From: Cocos nucifera
Taxonomy: Eukaryota; Streptophyta; Magnoliopsida; Arecales; Arecaceae
Length of the DNA stretch: 64,000 nucleotides
Reading direction: 5' to 3'
NCBI GenBank assembly: GCA_006176705.1
Contig: QRFJ01001019.1
Location: 270,978-334,977 of the forward strand
Shown: one piece after another, positions 23,067 through 33,372 of the stretch
How positions within the stretch are numbered: the first letter of the stretch is position 1
Layout: each line of letters starts with the position of its first letter
The notes under the pieces: model-generated
The model's input: only the letters and a program-made list of their open reading frames with translations
Databases searched by the model: none
Told to the model about the DNA's origin: nothing
Translations under genes and position numbers: made by a program

Positions 23067-24240
23067 ATGGACGTCCAGGTGGTCAAGATGCTCATGAGGA
23101 GGCTCTCGACCCATAAGAGGAAAGGAAAGGCATCGAATGAGAGCTCGAAAAAAGCAAGAGTTGACACTTCGAGCTTTGCAGCCCCTATTAGTGCCACAGG
23201 TGCTCCTAAAATTGCCCTCAAAGTTGAAGCTCCTCTAGCTGTCGAGTTTGGCACTACTGCCAAGGCTGCCGATCCTCCAATTCCACTGAGCCCTTCCATC
23301 GAGGCCCAAGTTTCAGAGCCTCCCCTCAGAGGGGAGAAAGAGGTGGGAAAAAAGAAGACCAAAAGGATTCTGAAAAAGTCCCAGTGGAAGGTCCGCCACA
23401 ATGGGCCCAATAGCTTCGATGAAGAAATATGGGAGAACCCCTTCAATAATCATAAAGTTGTAAGGGGTTTGGTCGACGAGTTTACCATATCCAAAGTTGT
23501 AAATAGAATTTTTGATGCCAATGTCGACCAATGCACTTGGAATTCACTAGGATCCTTTCTTGAGATAGTCACTTCGTCCTTCTTTTTTTCTTTAAATTTC
23601 TCAACATTTACATGTCCGCACAATCCATTTCATCATCATATATATATTTGTTAAACAGACAAGCTATCAACTACTTGGCTACATCAGATCACTAAATCGC
23701 TTGAGGTCAGAGCTGGTGAAGGCCTAAGAAGATCATCAAACTGAAGTTGAGCGCCTACTTAAAAAGAGGGACGAGGTTGACCGCTCTTTGAAGAAAAAAT
23801 CTATCAAAGTCGAGGGTCTCCAAGAAGCACTCCGCAAGGAGAAATAGGCCTTAGTGGAGTTGAAGACCACTTTAGGCTTGGAGGAAGAGCAGAGGAGGAA
23901 GGCGAAAGCTGAGATCGTCGAATTAAAGGAGCAAATATCTATGTGGATTTCGGAGCTGATGGCTTGGATGATAGAGGAGTTTAAGGTCTCCTCTGATATG
24001 AGAGATCTGAATGTCAAATTCAGCCAAGAGGCCTTCAACAAAGATTTCAAGCTCTGTGAGAGCAGGATGGCCAACAAGTTTCTTGAGCTTGACCTTGACT
24101 TTTTATATGGAGGGGCTCTTGAAAATGAAACAGTGCCATCCATCAACGTGGTTGATCCCCCTCCTACCGAACCTGTTGTCGAAGAATTGGGGATGACCAG
24201 TACTATGCTGGACTCTTTGTCAGCTCCCTCGGAGGTCTAA
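23067..24240 (+). pseudogene. Antisense unit 1 of Tat-2, later exons (coiled-coil protein)
   Basis: The ATG at 23067 follows a pyrimidine tract and an intron-like end in which the expected AG reads AA (23063-23064). The frame encodes a K/R-rich start, an A/P-rich middle and an FDEEIWENPF segment. It is 501 bases to 23567; a GT at 23568 and an AG at 23657-23658 bound a 91-base intron-like gap. From 23659 the same frame continues with a long coiled coil. A C-terminal part around 24060-24110 (LCESRMA, ELDLDFL) leads to an acidic, proline-rich tail ending at the TAA at 24238. Only two stops break the downstream part (near 23728 and 23847). The protein's function is not known. Confidence 0.65.
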
Positions 24241-24364
24241 GACCTCCTAATTTATATTTTTTTTCTTTATTTTCTTTCTATACTAAAAATATTTTGATCA
24301 ATGAAGTCAAGTTTATTTTGAGAACGAATTTTTTCTTTTGTGAAATCTATGCGGTGATATTCTC

Positions 24365-25266
24365 ATGCTCCAAGTACAGTCTCCTGTTGAAGCCAACCCT
24401 CTTCCTCAGGATGTTTCCTTGAAGTCCCACATAAAGAGCGTAAGGAGGGAGGTTCATCATCTTAAGAGGAAATTAGATAAGACTAAAGAGGAACTTAAGA
24501 AATCAGAGAAGAATCATGCCGATGCCGCCGTCGAAATTAATCGCTCGCATCAATCATCCAGATAGTTATTTAAAGAATATAATACCAAAAAATTCTACCT
24601 AAATGAAGAGCTCAAGGAGGTCAAGAAGCATGCAAGTGAAAAGTCTTGGACTTTAATAGCTAAAGCTTGCTCTCTTGAAGTTGAACTCAGTGCGGTAAAG
24701 GAGAAAATTTGATTATTGGAGGAAAGCTCGGTGTAGTCCACCGATCGAGAGGAGTCCAACTAGGATTGGTCCAAGAGATTCACAAAGATTCAAAGTCAAC
24801 TTCATACTGCCAAGGTTTCACATAAGAATTTTGAGCTCAGCTGGAGTAATGAAATCGCCAGCCTCCAGCAGCAACTTCAAAAAATGGATGAGAAGATAAC
24901 TGATCTTAAAAGGCAGTTAGCGGAGAAGGTGGAGGCCAGCTTGAATAGAGAGTCAGATGAACTTCTTTCCTTGAGAAATTATTTACAGACTCTATTAGCA
25001 ATATTCGCCAAGGAATCAACCAAGCTTCAACAGCTGAAGATTCAACTGGCTTATGAGCGACAAGCTATCAAAGATGCAGAGGCCAAGTCCATAGTTTTAA
25101 GATGACAGTTGCGGGAGTCCAAAGATAATTTTTGACAGATCAATAAATTATTTGTAGAGAGCCTATTGAAAAAGAAGAAGCTTGAAGAAGAAATTACTAG
25201 CTTGAAATAATCTCTAGCGATGGTGGGGAGCAATAGTCCAAGATCCAAAGAATCAGGTCCTTCTTA
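24365..25266 (+). pseudogene. Antisense unit 2 of Tat-2, coiled-coil reading frame
   Basis: One frame runs from 24365 to about 25266 (about 300 codons), broken by seven stops, each explicable by C-to-T change in CAG, CAA or CGA codons. It is heptad-rich almost throughout (for example KSVRREVHHLKRKLDKTKEE near residues 22-41 and QQQLQKMDEKITDLKRQLAE around 24865-24925). No enzyme motif is seen. A plant-like polyadenylation region follows: TTGTAATGG near 25321 and AATAAA at 25341-25346. It may be a second gene or a late exon of unit 1. A host-gene origin cannot be excluded, but its place inside Tat-2 argues for an element gene. Confidence 0.55.
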
Positions 25267-25399
25267 GGACTTCATCCATCTTATTTCCCCTCTTTTTGTA
25301 TGGTCTTATAGATCTTTACTTTGTAATGGCCTTCAATTTTAATAAAATGATATTTTCCTCAATTATCTCTTTGCCTTGCATGGATTTGACATCTATGGA

Positions 25400-26935
25400 T
25401 TTTCTCTTTGTTTTTTATCTCATCTTTTAATGAGACGACTATCGAAAAATCTTCCTATGGTAACTATGAATCTTTATCTATGTTAGGATGAGGTTCTCCA
25501 CTTATTTTCGATGAGGTTTGCTTTTACTTTTGCTAGGGTGAGGTCCTCCTCCTGCCCCTAACGAAGTCAATAGGACATGAAAGGATCGTTAAAAGGACCT
25601 CTCCCCTCCTCCCATCTTAAATAATCGAAGATCTCCATCCATATCAGGATGAGGTTCTCCTCCTATTTCTGACATGGTTGGCCTTTACTTTACCCCCTAT
25701 CAAGATGAGGTCCTCCTATTCCTGATGAGATTGGCCTTTCTTTGTTGGGACGAGGTTTTTCTCCTATTGCTAACAAAGTTATTAGGATGTAAAAGGACCA
25801 TTGAAAGGATCTCTCCCCATCTCTTATCTTAAATAATCGAAGGTCTTCATCTATGTCAGAACGAGATTCTCCTTCTATTTTTGACACAGTTGGTCTTTAC
25901 TTTATCCTTCTGTCAAGATAAGATCCTCCTTCTGTTCTTGATGGGATTGGCTTTTTTTTATTAGGACGAGGTCCTCCTCCTATCCCTAACAAAATTTTTA
26001 GAGTGCAAAAGGGCCGTTGAAAGAATCTCTCCCCTCCTCCTATTTTAAATAACCAAAAATCTTCATCCATATCAGGATGAGGTTCTCCTTCTATTCTTAA
26101 CATGGTTGGCCTTTACTTTGTTCCCCTATCAGGACGAGATCCTCCTCCTATTCCTAATGGAATTGATCTTTCTTTGTTAAGATGAGATCCTCCTCCTATC
26201 TCTAACAAAGTTTTTGGGATGCAAAAGGACCATTGAAAGGGCCTCTCCCTATCTCCTATCTTAAATAACTGAAGATCTTCATCCATGTCAGGATGAGGTT
26301 CTCCTCTTGCTTCTGATATGGTCTTTACTTTATATCCCTATCAGGATGAAGTTCTCCTCCTATTTCTGATGAGATTGACCTTTCTTTGTTAGGATAAGAT
26401 CCTCCTCTAGTCCCTAACAAAGTTATTGGGATACAAAAAGATTGTTGAAAGGGCCTCTCTCCTTCTCCTATCTTAAATAATCGAAAGTCTTCATCTATGT
26501 CAGGATGAGGTTCTCCTCCTATTTCTGACATGATTGGCCTTTACTTTATCCTCCTATTAGGATGAGATCCTTTTTTTATTCCTGATGGGGTTGGTCTTTC
26601 TTTGTTAGGATGAGATCCTCCTTCTATCCCTAACAAAGTTATTGGAATGCAAAAGAACCTTTGAAAGGGCCTCTTCTCTCCTCCTATCTTAAATAACCAG
26701 AGATCTTTATCTATGTCAGGATGAGGTTCTTCTCATGTTTCTAACATGGTTGGCTTTTACTTTATTTTTCTATCAGGATGGGGTCCTCCTCCTGTTCCTG
26801 ACGAGATTGGCCTTTCTTTATTAGGATGAGATCCTTCTTCTATCCCTAACAAAGTTATTAGAGCATAAAAGGATCATTGAAAGGGCCTTTTTCCTCCTCC
26901 TGTCTTAAATAACTGAAGGTCTTCTACTTTGGTTA
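25400..26935. repeat. About 215-base tandem repeat in the Tat-2 3' region
   Basis: About seven units, marked by 'tcttaaataa' near 25615, 25830, 26042, 26260, 26471, 26688 and 26904. Each unit holds two or three sub-repeats of the type TTAGGATGAGGTCCTCCTCC...CCTAA. Short minus-strand frames inside the array share a repeated peptide pattern (EPHPDIDEDF and relatives) but are too short to call genes. Related blocks recur in elements A and B. Confidence 0.9.
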
Positions 26936-27029
26936 AGTCGTTCCCTGCCTTTTCATAACTTTGCAACAAAGAACAAGGGTATTGAAAATAAGAAAATTTT
27001 ATTGGGGAAAGCTTATCGATAATACATTC

Positions 27030-28250
27030 TCAAGTTCTCTGAGTTCTAAGATCATGGGAGTGCCGGTCCTCTGAGCTTCTTTAAATAGTATGTTCTCGAT
27101 CGGACGACTTCTATGACTTCATAGGGGCCTTCCCAGTTCAGTGCAAGCTTTTCTTGATTTTAAGGTTATGAAACATCAGCTCGCCGAAGTACTAGATCTC
27201 CTACTCGAAATGTCTTACTTCTGACCCTTGAGTTATAGTAGCAGGTTACTTTCTGCTTGTAGGTTGCCATTCGAATTTGAGCTTTCTCTTGCTTTTTTTC
27301 TAATAAATTAAGATTTATCCTGAGGTCTTGAGAATTGTTCTACTTACTAAATGTTTCAACTCATGTTGAAGGAAGTTTAAGCTCAACGAGGATGATCGCC
27401 TCTATCCCGAAAGCTAATGCAAAAGAGGTTTCTCCTATTGGCAATCTTTGAGTAGTTTGTAAGCCTAGAGTACGTCATAGAGTTCGTCCACTCAGATTTC
27501 TTTTGCTATTTCAAGCTTGGTCTTGATCCCTTGGAGTAAAGTTCTATTAGTTACTTCTGCCTCACCATTCGCTTGTGAATGAGGTACTGATGTGAAGTGG
27601 TGAGAAATATTTAAGTTTTCACAGAATTCAGCAAACTTTACTCCTACAAACTAACGTCCGTTACCAGTAATTAGTGTTTAAGATAGACCAAACCTATAAA
27701 TAATTGACTTCTAGATGAAGTCTTGCATTTTGGCCTTAATGATCTTTGCCAGGGGTTCAGTCTCAATCCATTTAGTAAAATAATCTACTGCCACCAGTAG
27801 AAACCTTCACTGCCCAAGTGCCATGGAAAAAGATCCAAGTATATCCATTCCCCATTATGCGAATGGCTAGGGGGCACCTAGTGGTGTGAGCTGTGAAGCT
27901 AACTGTCTCTCAATGTTTGCATTTCTCTGACACCTATCATATTTTCTCACATAATCCATCGTATCTTGGTTCATTGTTGGTCAGTAATACCCCCGATGGA
28001 GCAACTTATATGATAAGGATCTCGCCCCCAGATGATTTTCATAAATTTCTTTGTGAATTTTTCTCAAGACATAGTTAGCTTTTGAAGGTCGGAGATACTT
28101 GAGAAGTGGTAATGAGTACTACTTCTTATATAACTTATTTTCATATAAAATATAATAGGAAGCTTGGTTTCTTAACTTTCAAGCTTCTTTATGATCTTTG
28201 GAAAAAATTTCTTCCTTGAGATAAGCAGTCAATGGGTTGATCCAGCTAGG
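27030..28250 (-). pseudogene. Tat-2 integrase remnant
   Basis: On the minus strand the C-terminal part is clear: FRVGDLVLRRADVS (rc of about 27170-27212) followed by NWEGPYEV (about 27120-27145), the module that closes gypsy integrases. The catalytic core upstream is broken by stops; readable pieces lie around 27450-28050. It is the last pol domain before the 3' region. Confidence 0.8.
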
Positions 28251-28720
28251 CTCAGAATCAACTTGCATCATTACCTGAGGCTCTTCCGAACTTGGGTGCT
28301 ACAGGACTTCAAAAAGAACTTCTTTTGGTAGTTCGTTTGGGGCTAAGGTGGCCAGCTTAGAGAGGAGGTCAGCTCTAGTGTTCTTCGCCCTAGAGATTTG
28401 TTGGACATCAAAATTGTCAAAGGCCGAACTTAAACTCTTCACTTTTTCTATGTATTTCTTCATACTTTTCTCCCAGGCTTCAAAAGAGTTATCGACTTAT
28501 TCCACCATCAATTGAGAGTCACTATAAACATTCAGATACTGTACTTCCAATTCTTTGGCTATTCTTAGTCCTGCATGCAGGGCTTCATACTCTACTCCAT
28601 TGTTAGTGGTGGAAAAGTTAAAACATAATGCATACTCCACTATAACTCCTTTCAGATTGATGAGGATCAAGCCCGTGTCTGCCTCAGAAGCATTGGATGA
28701 ACCATCCACATACAGCACCT
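28251..28720 (-). pseudogene. Tat-2 RNase H remnant
   Basis: A 73-codon minus-strand frame at 28497-28718 reads LYVDGSSNASEADTG, then NNGVEYEALHAGLR and VYSDSQLMVE. The three acidic residues of the RNase H active site (in YVDGS, VEYEA and YSDSQ) are kept. It is the archaeal-type RNase H that follows reverse transcriptase in Tat elements. Sequence downstream to 28251 is linker to integrase. Confidence 0.88.
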
Positions 28721-29999
28721 AGAAGTTTTTAGGAAGATTAGCTTTCTCTTCAAGGGGGCCAAGGATAAAAACTTCTTGGTGCTCTGGTTCAGTCTCCTCC
28801 AGAATAGTGCATTTCATTATGAAATCGATCAGTATTTAAGATTTAATGAATTGCCGACGTTGGAATTGAATGTCAAATTCAGTTAGCTCAATCATCCACT
28901 TTGTCACTCTATCGGAGGTATCGGATCGATGAAGAACTACCTTGATGGGTTGATCAGTAAGGAGAGTAATGTATGCCCCTGAAAATAAGGATGGAGCTTC
29001 CTGGCTTTAATCAACAAGGCATAGGTTAGTTTTTCTAATTTGGTATACCTTGGTTCTGCATCTCTCAAGACTCTGCTTATATAGTAGATCGGTTTCTAAA
29101 CTTTAGCTTCTTTCCTGACCAGTACGTCCTAATAGCTATAGGGGATACGGCGAGGTACAAGAACAACTCTTCTTCAGGCTCAGGTTTGGCTAATAGTGGG
29201 TGCTGAAGATCTCCTCAAGATCGGTAATGTGATTTAGTGAAAATCAATTTTTAACCAGCATATCATCTACATAGATCTCAATGTTTCGATCGATCTGCTA
29301 TTTGAAGATCTTATTCACCAAATATTGACAAGTTGCTCCTACATTTTTAAGTCCAAAGGACATGATCCTATAACAATAAAAACCATGATCAGTAATAAAA
29401 GCTATCTTCTCCTCATCCATGGTGCCATCTAGATTTGATTATATCTAAAAAAAGCATCCATGAAGGTGAGGAGTTCAGGTCCCAAAGTTGTATCCACCAA
29501 TTGGTTAATCCTAGACAAAGAATAGTTGTCTTTTGGGCAGGCTATGTTCAAATTTATAAAGTCTATGCACATCCTCCACTTGCCATTTACTTTTTTAACA
29601 AGAATAATATTTGCATCCAGTCTGGATAGAGTACTTCTCGAATGAATCTCGTCTTAAGAAGCTTGTCGACCTCATCCATTATAGCCTTCTATCTTTCTGG
29701 TGCAAAACTATATTTTTTCTATTTCACTAGTCATCGTTTAAGGTCCACACCCAGGCGGTGTTCCATGACCTTCACATCAATCTTGGGTATGTCTACAGGC
29801 ACCCAAGCGAAGACATTAGCATTTTTTTGCAAGAATGTGATGAGCTACTTTCTGATCTTTTCTTTTAGATTCGAGCTGATCTTCATAGTATGTTCTTCAT
29901 TCCCATCATTTAAAGAAATCCCTTCAAGATTATTGATGGGTTCTTCTCTTTCTTTAGATAAATCATCATGGGCATCAAGCTCGTCCATCGGATAAGGGT
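28721..29999 (-). pseudogene. Tat-2 reverse transcriptase remnant
   Basis: The minus strand carries IEIYVDDMLVK, with the catalytic YVDD at 29262-29273. Upstream pieces (about 29350-29990) show the R-x-W-x-L-N-D segment and substrate-binding blocks broken by stops and frameshifts. Downstream, to 28721, is the connection domain. The plus-strand frame at 29642-29995 is a shadow of this gene. Confidence 0.85.
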
Positions 30000-30590
30000 C
30001 TGCTTATTTTTCCCCTTGTAAGGTAATACTGTAGCAGTACCGAGCTAGTGCCTGATCTCCTCTGACCTCCCTGACTCCAAGCCTTATTGAAAACTTTATT
30101 TTCAGGTAGTAAGTAGAAACCACAGCTCGAAGTGCATTCAAACCAGATCGGCCAAGGATTGCATTATAGGCAGAATGGGCTTTGACTATTAAAAAATTGA
30201 CTTGTACTTTAGACTACTTTGGGTATCGACCAGCTACTATAGGTAATGTTATTATTTCTTCCACCAGCACTGCATCACCCATGATCTACTAGTGAAAAAT
30301 TCATCAGACCCATCCTATCATCAGATATGAACATTTTAGAGAAAGCATCATAAAATAAGACATCAACAGAGCTTCCATTATCAATTGAAATACAGCGTAC
30401 ATCATCAACATCAATATTTAAAGTAACTACAACCATATCATTATGCGAAAGCTAAATTCCCTAGGCATCTTCTTCAGTGAAAGTGATGGATTCTTTAGTT
30501 CACTGCTTCTTTGCCGACTCTACTGACCCACTGGCCTTCCCTTACTGATGTCCTCTAGTGATAGTATTGATGACACCAAGGGAGGGCCGA
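30000..30590 (-). pseudogene. Tat-2 protease remnant
   Basis: On the minus strand a YNAILGRSGLNALRAVVSTY stretch (about 30090-30170) and then VREVRGDQA identify the end of a Tat-type aspartic protease. The upstream active-site region (30200-30500) is degraded by stops. Confidence 0.8.
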
Positions 30591-30599
30591 TCTCTTTGC

Positions 30600-32104
30600 G
30601 GCTCATCTCGTCAAGATGATTCAAGCTATGGTGGGGCTCTTGGATGATCTTCTCTCCTCTCTGGCCAGCACCTAATAAATCGATCCAACCGACCTCTTTT
30701 AATCAGTGCCTCAATCTCATTCTGAAGTTGGATGCACTCTTTAGTATTGTGACCATGATCACGATGGTAGAGGTAGTACTTATTGGGGTTGCATTTGATC
30801 GGATGAGTCTGCATCCTCTTCGATCTTGGCAGCTGCTTCCTTATCTCCATCAGCACTTGAGTCTTTGAGGCATTCAAGAAAGCATAGTTGTTGAATCTTC
30901 TAGGATGGGAGTTCTGCTGGGTCCATCCATTTGGAGTTCTCTATCGATGAGCTCAAGGAGGGGTTCAGGCTCATCTACACTTGAAAGGAGTTTGGGAGTG
31001 CGGTCGAGCTTCACTCGACTTTCTTTTAGGTGCTAGCTTGCTGAATTCACCTGCTTGCCACTCTCTTGCGGTCTCATCATCCTTTAGTTTGAAGGCCTCC
31101 TCTGTCCGGGCATAACCTTTAGCCTGGGCCAACATATCAGCAAAATTTCTAGGATACTTTTTTTTCAAGGAGGATAGAAGATTATTCTTCTAAAAATCAT
31201 CCTTCAGTATGGTCATGACTACAGACTGGTCTAAGTTCCGAATCTTCAGTACAACAGTATTGAAGCAGCTGACATAAGCTCAAATGAACTTCCCTTTTTT
31301 CTGCTTTATGTTGATGAGGGAGTTCGAGCCTCATCCTGAATATTGGCTGCTTATAAAATGAGCCATAAACTGATGACTCATTTGATCAAAAGAGTAGATT
31401 ATACCCGACTTGAGGCTCAAGTACTAGTTTCTCTCTGCTCCCTTCAGGGTAGGCAGGAAAGCTCGGCACAGGATGATGTTTGGTTCCCCATGGAGCAGCA
31501 TCATTATCCAGAAGACCTCTAGATGGTCGATTGAATCAGAAGTCCCATCATAGGTCTCAAACTAGGAGAGCTTGAAGTTTGGTAGAATAGGCTCTTATAT
31601 GATTTTGACAGAGAAAGGAGGATCGGTGCAAATATCATTATGGTAGGTTGGGGTGGCATAGAGACACTCCTCGATCTATCGATTTATATCCTGAAGCTTT
31701 TGATTGAGAGTATCATCTTGACCATGGATCTCAGAGGGCTGTCGACTGTAGATGGAGAAGTCTCCTCTGAAAAAGAATCATGATCGGAATAAGGGCTTCC
31801 TGCTCTTTGCTTTTGCTTTTCTGAGGTGACGGGTCTGCTGACCTAGGTTGCCCTTCTTGGCATCGATTCTTGAGATTTTGGTTGGGGGTTTATCAGCGGG
31901 ACTGCCATCGTTGTATGGCTTGCACCATTTTGGTGAGGCCTCGAACCTGTTACATCAGCAAGTTGAACTACTCCGAATCTACCATGACCACCAGTGGAGA
32001 AGGTTGAGGAGCCAATGATAGAGTTGAAATATGCGAATCCGGCTTGGATCTGACAATAGAAGCAGCAGATCCCCGAATGGTTATCTTCTTTTAGAGCATT
32101 TTTG
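30600..32104 (-). pseudogene. Tat-2 gag remnant
   Basis: It starts near 32104 with a basic serine-rich N-terminus like that of element B's gag. An open piece at 30971-31168 has KKKYPRNFADMLAQA and EEAFKLKD, the end of the capsid region. The piece at 30626-30877 has the zinc-knuckle region YYLYHRDHGHNTKEC, with tyrosine for the first cysteine, then QLQNEIEALIKRGRL. Many in-frame stops separate the pieces. Element B gives the clearest parallel for the whole gag. Confidence 0.85.
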
Positions 32105-32206
32105 GATCAAGAGGAGATTAAACATGAGTGCATTCAAGCAATTAACAGAGAAAAGAAGGTATGTAGGATCGACTAGGCACTCCTTTTAGAATAAGAGCTC
32201 AAAGTT

Positions 32207-32226
32207 CCTTCCTCTAGTGCCAATCC
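32207..32226 (-). other. Primer binding site of Tat-2
   Basis: On the minus strand, directly after the 5' LTR: GGATTGGCACTAGAGGAAGG. Elements B and A have GATTGGCGCTAGAGGAAGG and GATTGGTGCTGGAGGAAGA at the same place. The tRNA partner was not identified. Confidence 0.7.
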
Positions 32227-33199
32227 TATTGGTACAAAAATCTGTGAGGATGTCAGAGGTAACTAGAGTCGAGAAGGTGAGGCCATCGATGGGACCTACA
32301 AAATAAAGTTTAAATTAGAGGTGGGTGGCTCCAACAGAATCCTCCGATACTCAAATTAATTCTTCGACCAACTGAAATGGAGTGCTCAAGAAATAAAGAA
32401 CAGAGTGACAGGAAGGAGAAGAAAACTTAGGAGAAAACATATCTAGAGTGTTCCTTTTATAGATGGAGCATATAACAAACTGATGGTGACAGCTATAATC
32501 ATCTGGTAGTGGGCCACTCAGACCACGTAGAGTTTATTACGGAGGATGAGCTATCATTTATCGTGACTTTAGGTAGTGGAGATCTTCTTATTGAAGTTCG
32601 GATGTAGGTTGAAGATTTCAGTGTATGTAGTCGACTTATGGCTGACCGAGATCTGTGGAAGGCAACGTCCAATTGCTTTAAGAAGTTCGGAAGCTTCCTG
32701 GATTATGCATAAGTGGATGACCCCTAAATTGAGATCTGAGGCTTTTGTGCTCCATCCTTTGTAGAGCGGTGGTTATGTATCAGCAACTTGATGAGATTTT
32801 CTTGGGTGGCTCCCGCTGACAGGCGTGGCAGGGATTAAGTAGGTCTCCAACTATAGGAAATGCCATTGAAAAGAGCATGACTAGAGAAGTTCATCTGGAA
32901 GGAGCGCAATTGAAGAAGTTCATTCGAAAGGAGCACAATTGGAGGAGTTCAACTATTTTCCAAGCTTGTTGTCAATCAATGTTGGGGGAGCCAAACTTGG
33001 GTCTTATCATTCATCTTATATTGAGAAGTAAGGCTAGTTAAATAGCAGTTCTCCTTTACTATTTAAGATCATCCGGTCAGACTTTAATGCATCTTCAACT
33101 AGTTCTATGGCGTAGACATGTGGTCGAGAAGGTTGGCAGATCCCTTCAGAATGGGAGCTGACGGTTAAGAACTTTGGTGGGATTACTTCACCCCCAACA
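32227..33199 (-). repeat. 5' LTR of Tat-2
   Basis: A 973-base LTR (plus strand TATTGGTAC ... CCCCCAACA). A minus-strand TATAAAAGG at 32453-32461 is a good TATA box in the promoter-proximal half. It matches 20554-21557. Confidence 0.92.
32453..32461 (-). promoter_or_regulatory. TATA box of the Tat-2 5' LTR
   Basis: Minus strand TATAAAAGG, preceded by GCTCCATC. The same element in the LTRs of A and B reads TATAAAAAGG. Confidence 0.6.
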
Positions 33200-33372
33200 C
33201 TATCAAAAAGGAGGAGAATTATTGTTGAGTATATGCTTGAACTTAACTAGAATAAAATATGTTTTTATTGTTTAGTAATTTTATATCTTTTAAATGTGTA
33301 ACCTTTTAGAAACTCACTATATATTATTTTGCATATACTTAAAAATTTTGTCATCTTCAAAAAGGAAGAGAT
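33200..33372 (+). other. End of the SIRE interior with two purine tracts
   Basis: The SIRE sequence resumes after Tat-2 with CAAAAAGGAGGAGAATTATTG (33204 onward) and ends with CAAAAAGGAAGAGATTG directly before the 3' LTR. The second is the polypurine tract. The first looks like a duplicate of it with about 150 bases between. Confidence 0.75.

Larger units (their letters stand above)
20554..33199 (-). mobile_element. Tat-2: Ty3/gypsy Tat-type element with antisense coding units
   Basis: LTRs at 20554-21557 and 32227-33199 enclose 10.7 kb. On the minus strand the order is primer site, gag (32104-30600), protease, reverse transcriptase, RNase H, integrase (ending near 27030), then a 5.5 kb 3' region with a tandem array and two plus-strand coding units. 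The primer-site region (GATTGGCACTAGAGGAAGG) and the LTR sequence relate it to elements A and B. The flanking five-base sites, ATGTC and CTATC, agree at only three positions. Outside it the SIRE sequence reads on as '...GATGATGTC' / 'AAAAAGGAGG'. All frames contain stops. Confidence 0.92.

Noticed and set aside
23067..24240. Captured host gene (coiled-coil protein)
   Set aside because: Its place between integrase and 3' LTR, antisense direction and Transposase_28-like neighbour match the extra frames known for Tat elements; a host origin is not supported.
29642..29995. 117-codon plus-strand frame with membrane-like segments
   Set aside because: It is opposite to the Tat-2 reverse transcriptase; hydrophobic content comes from reading the complement.
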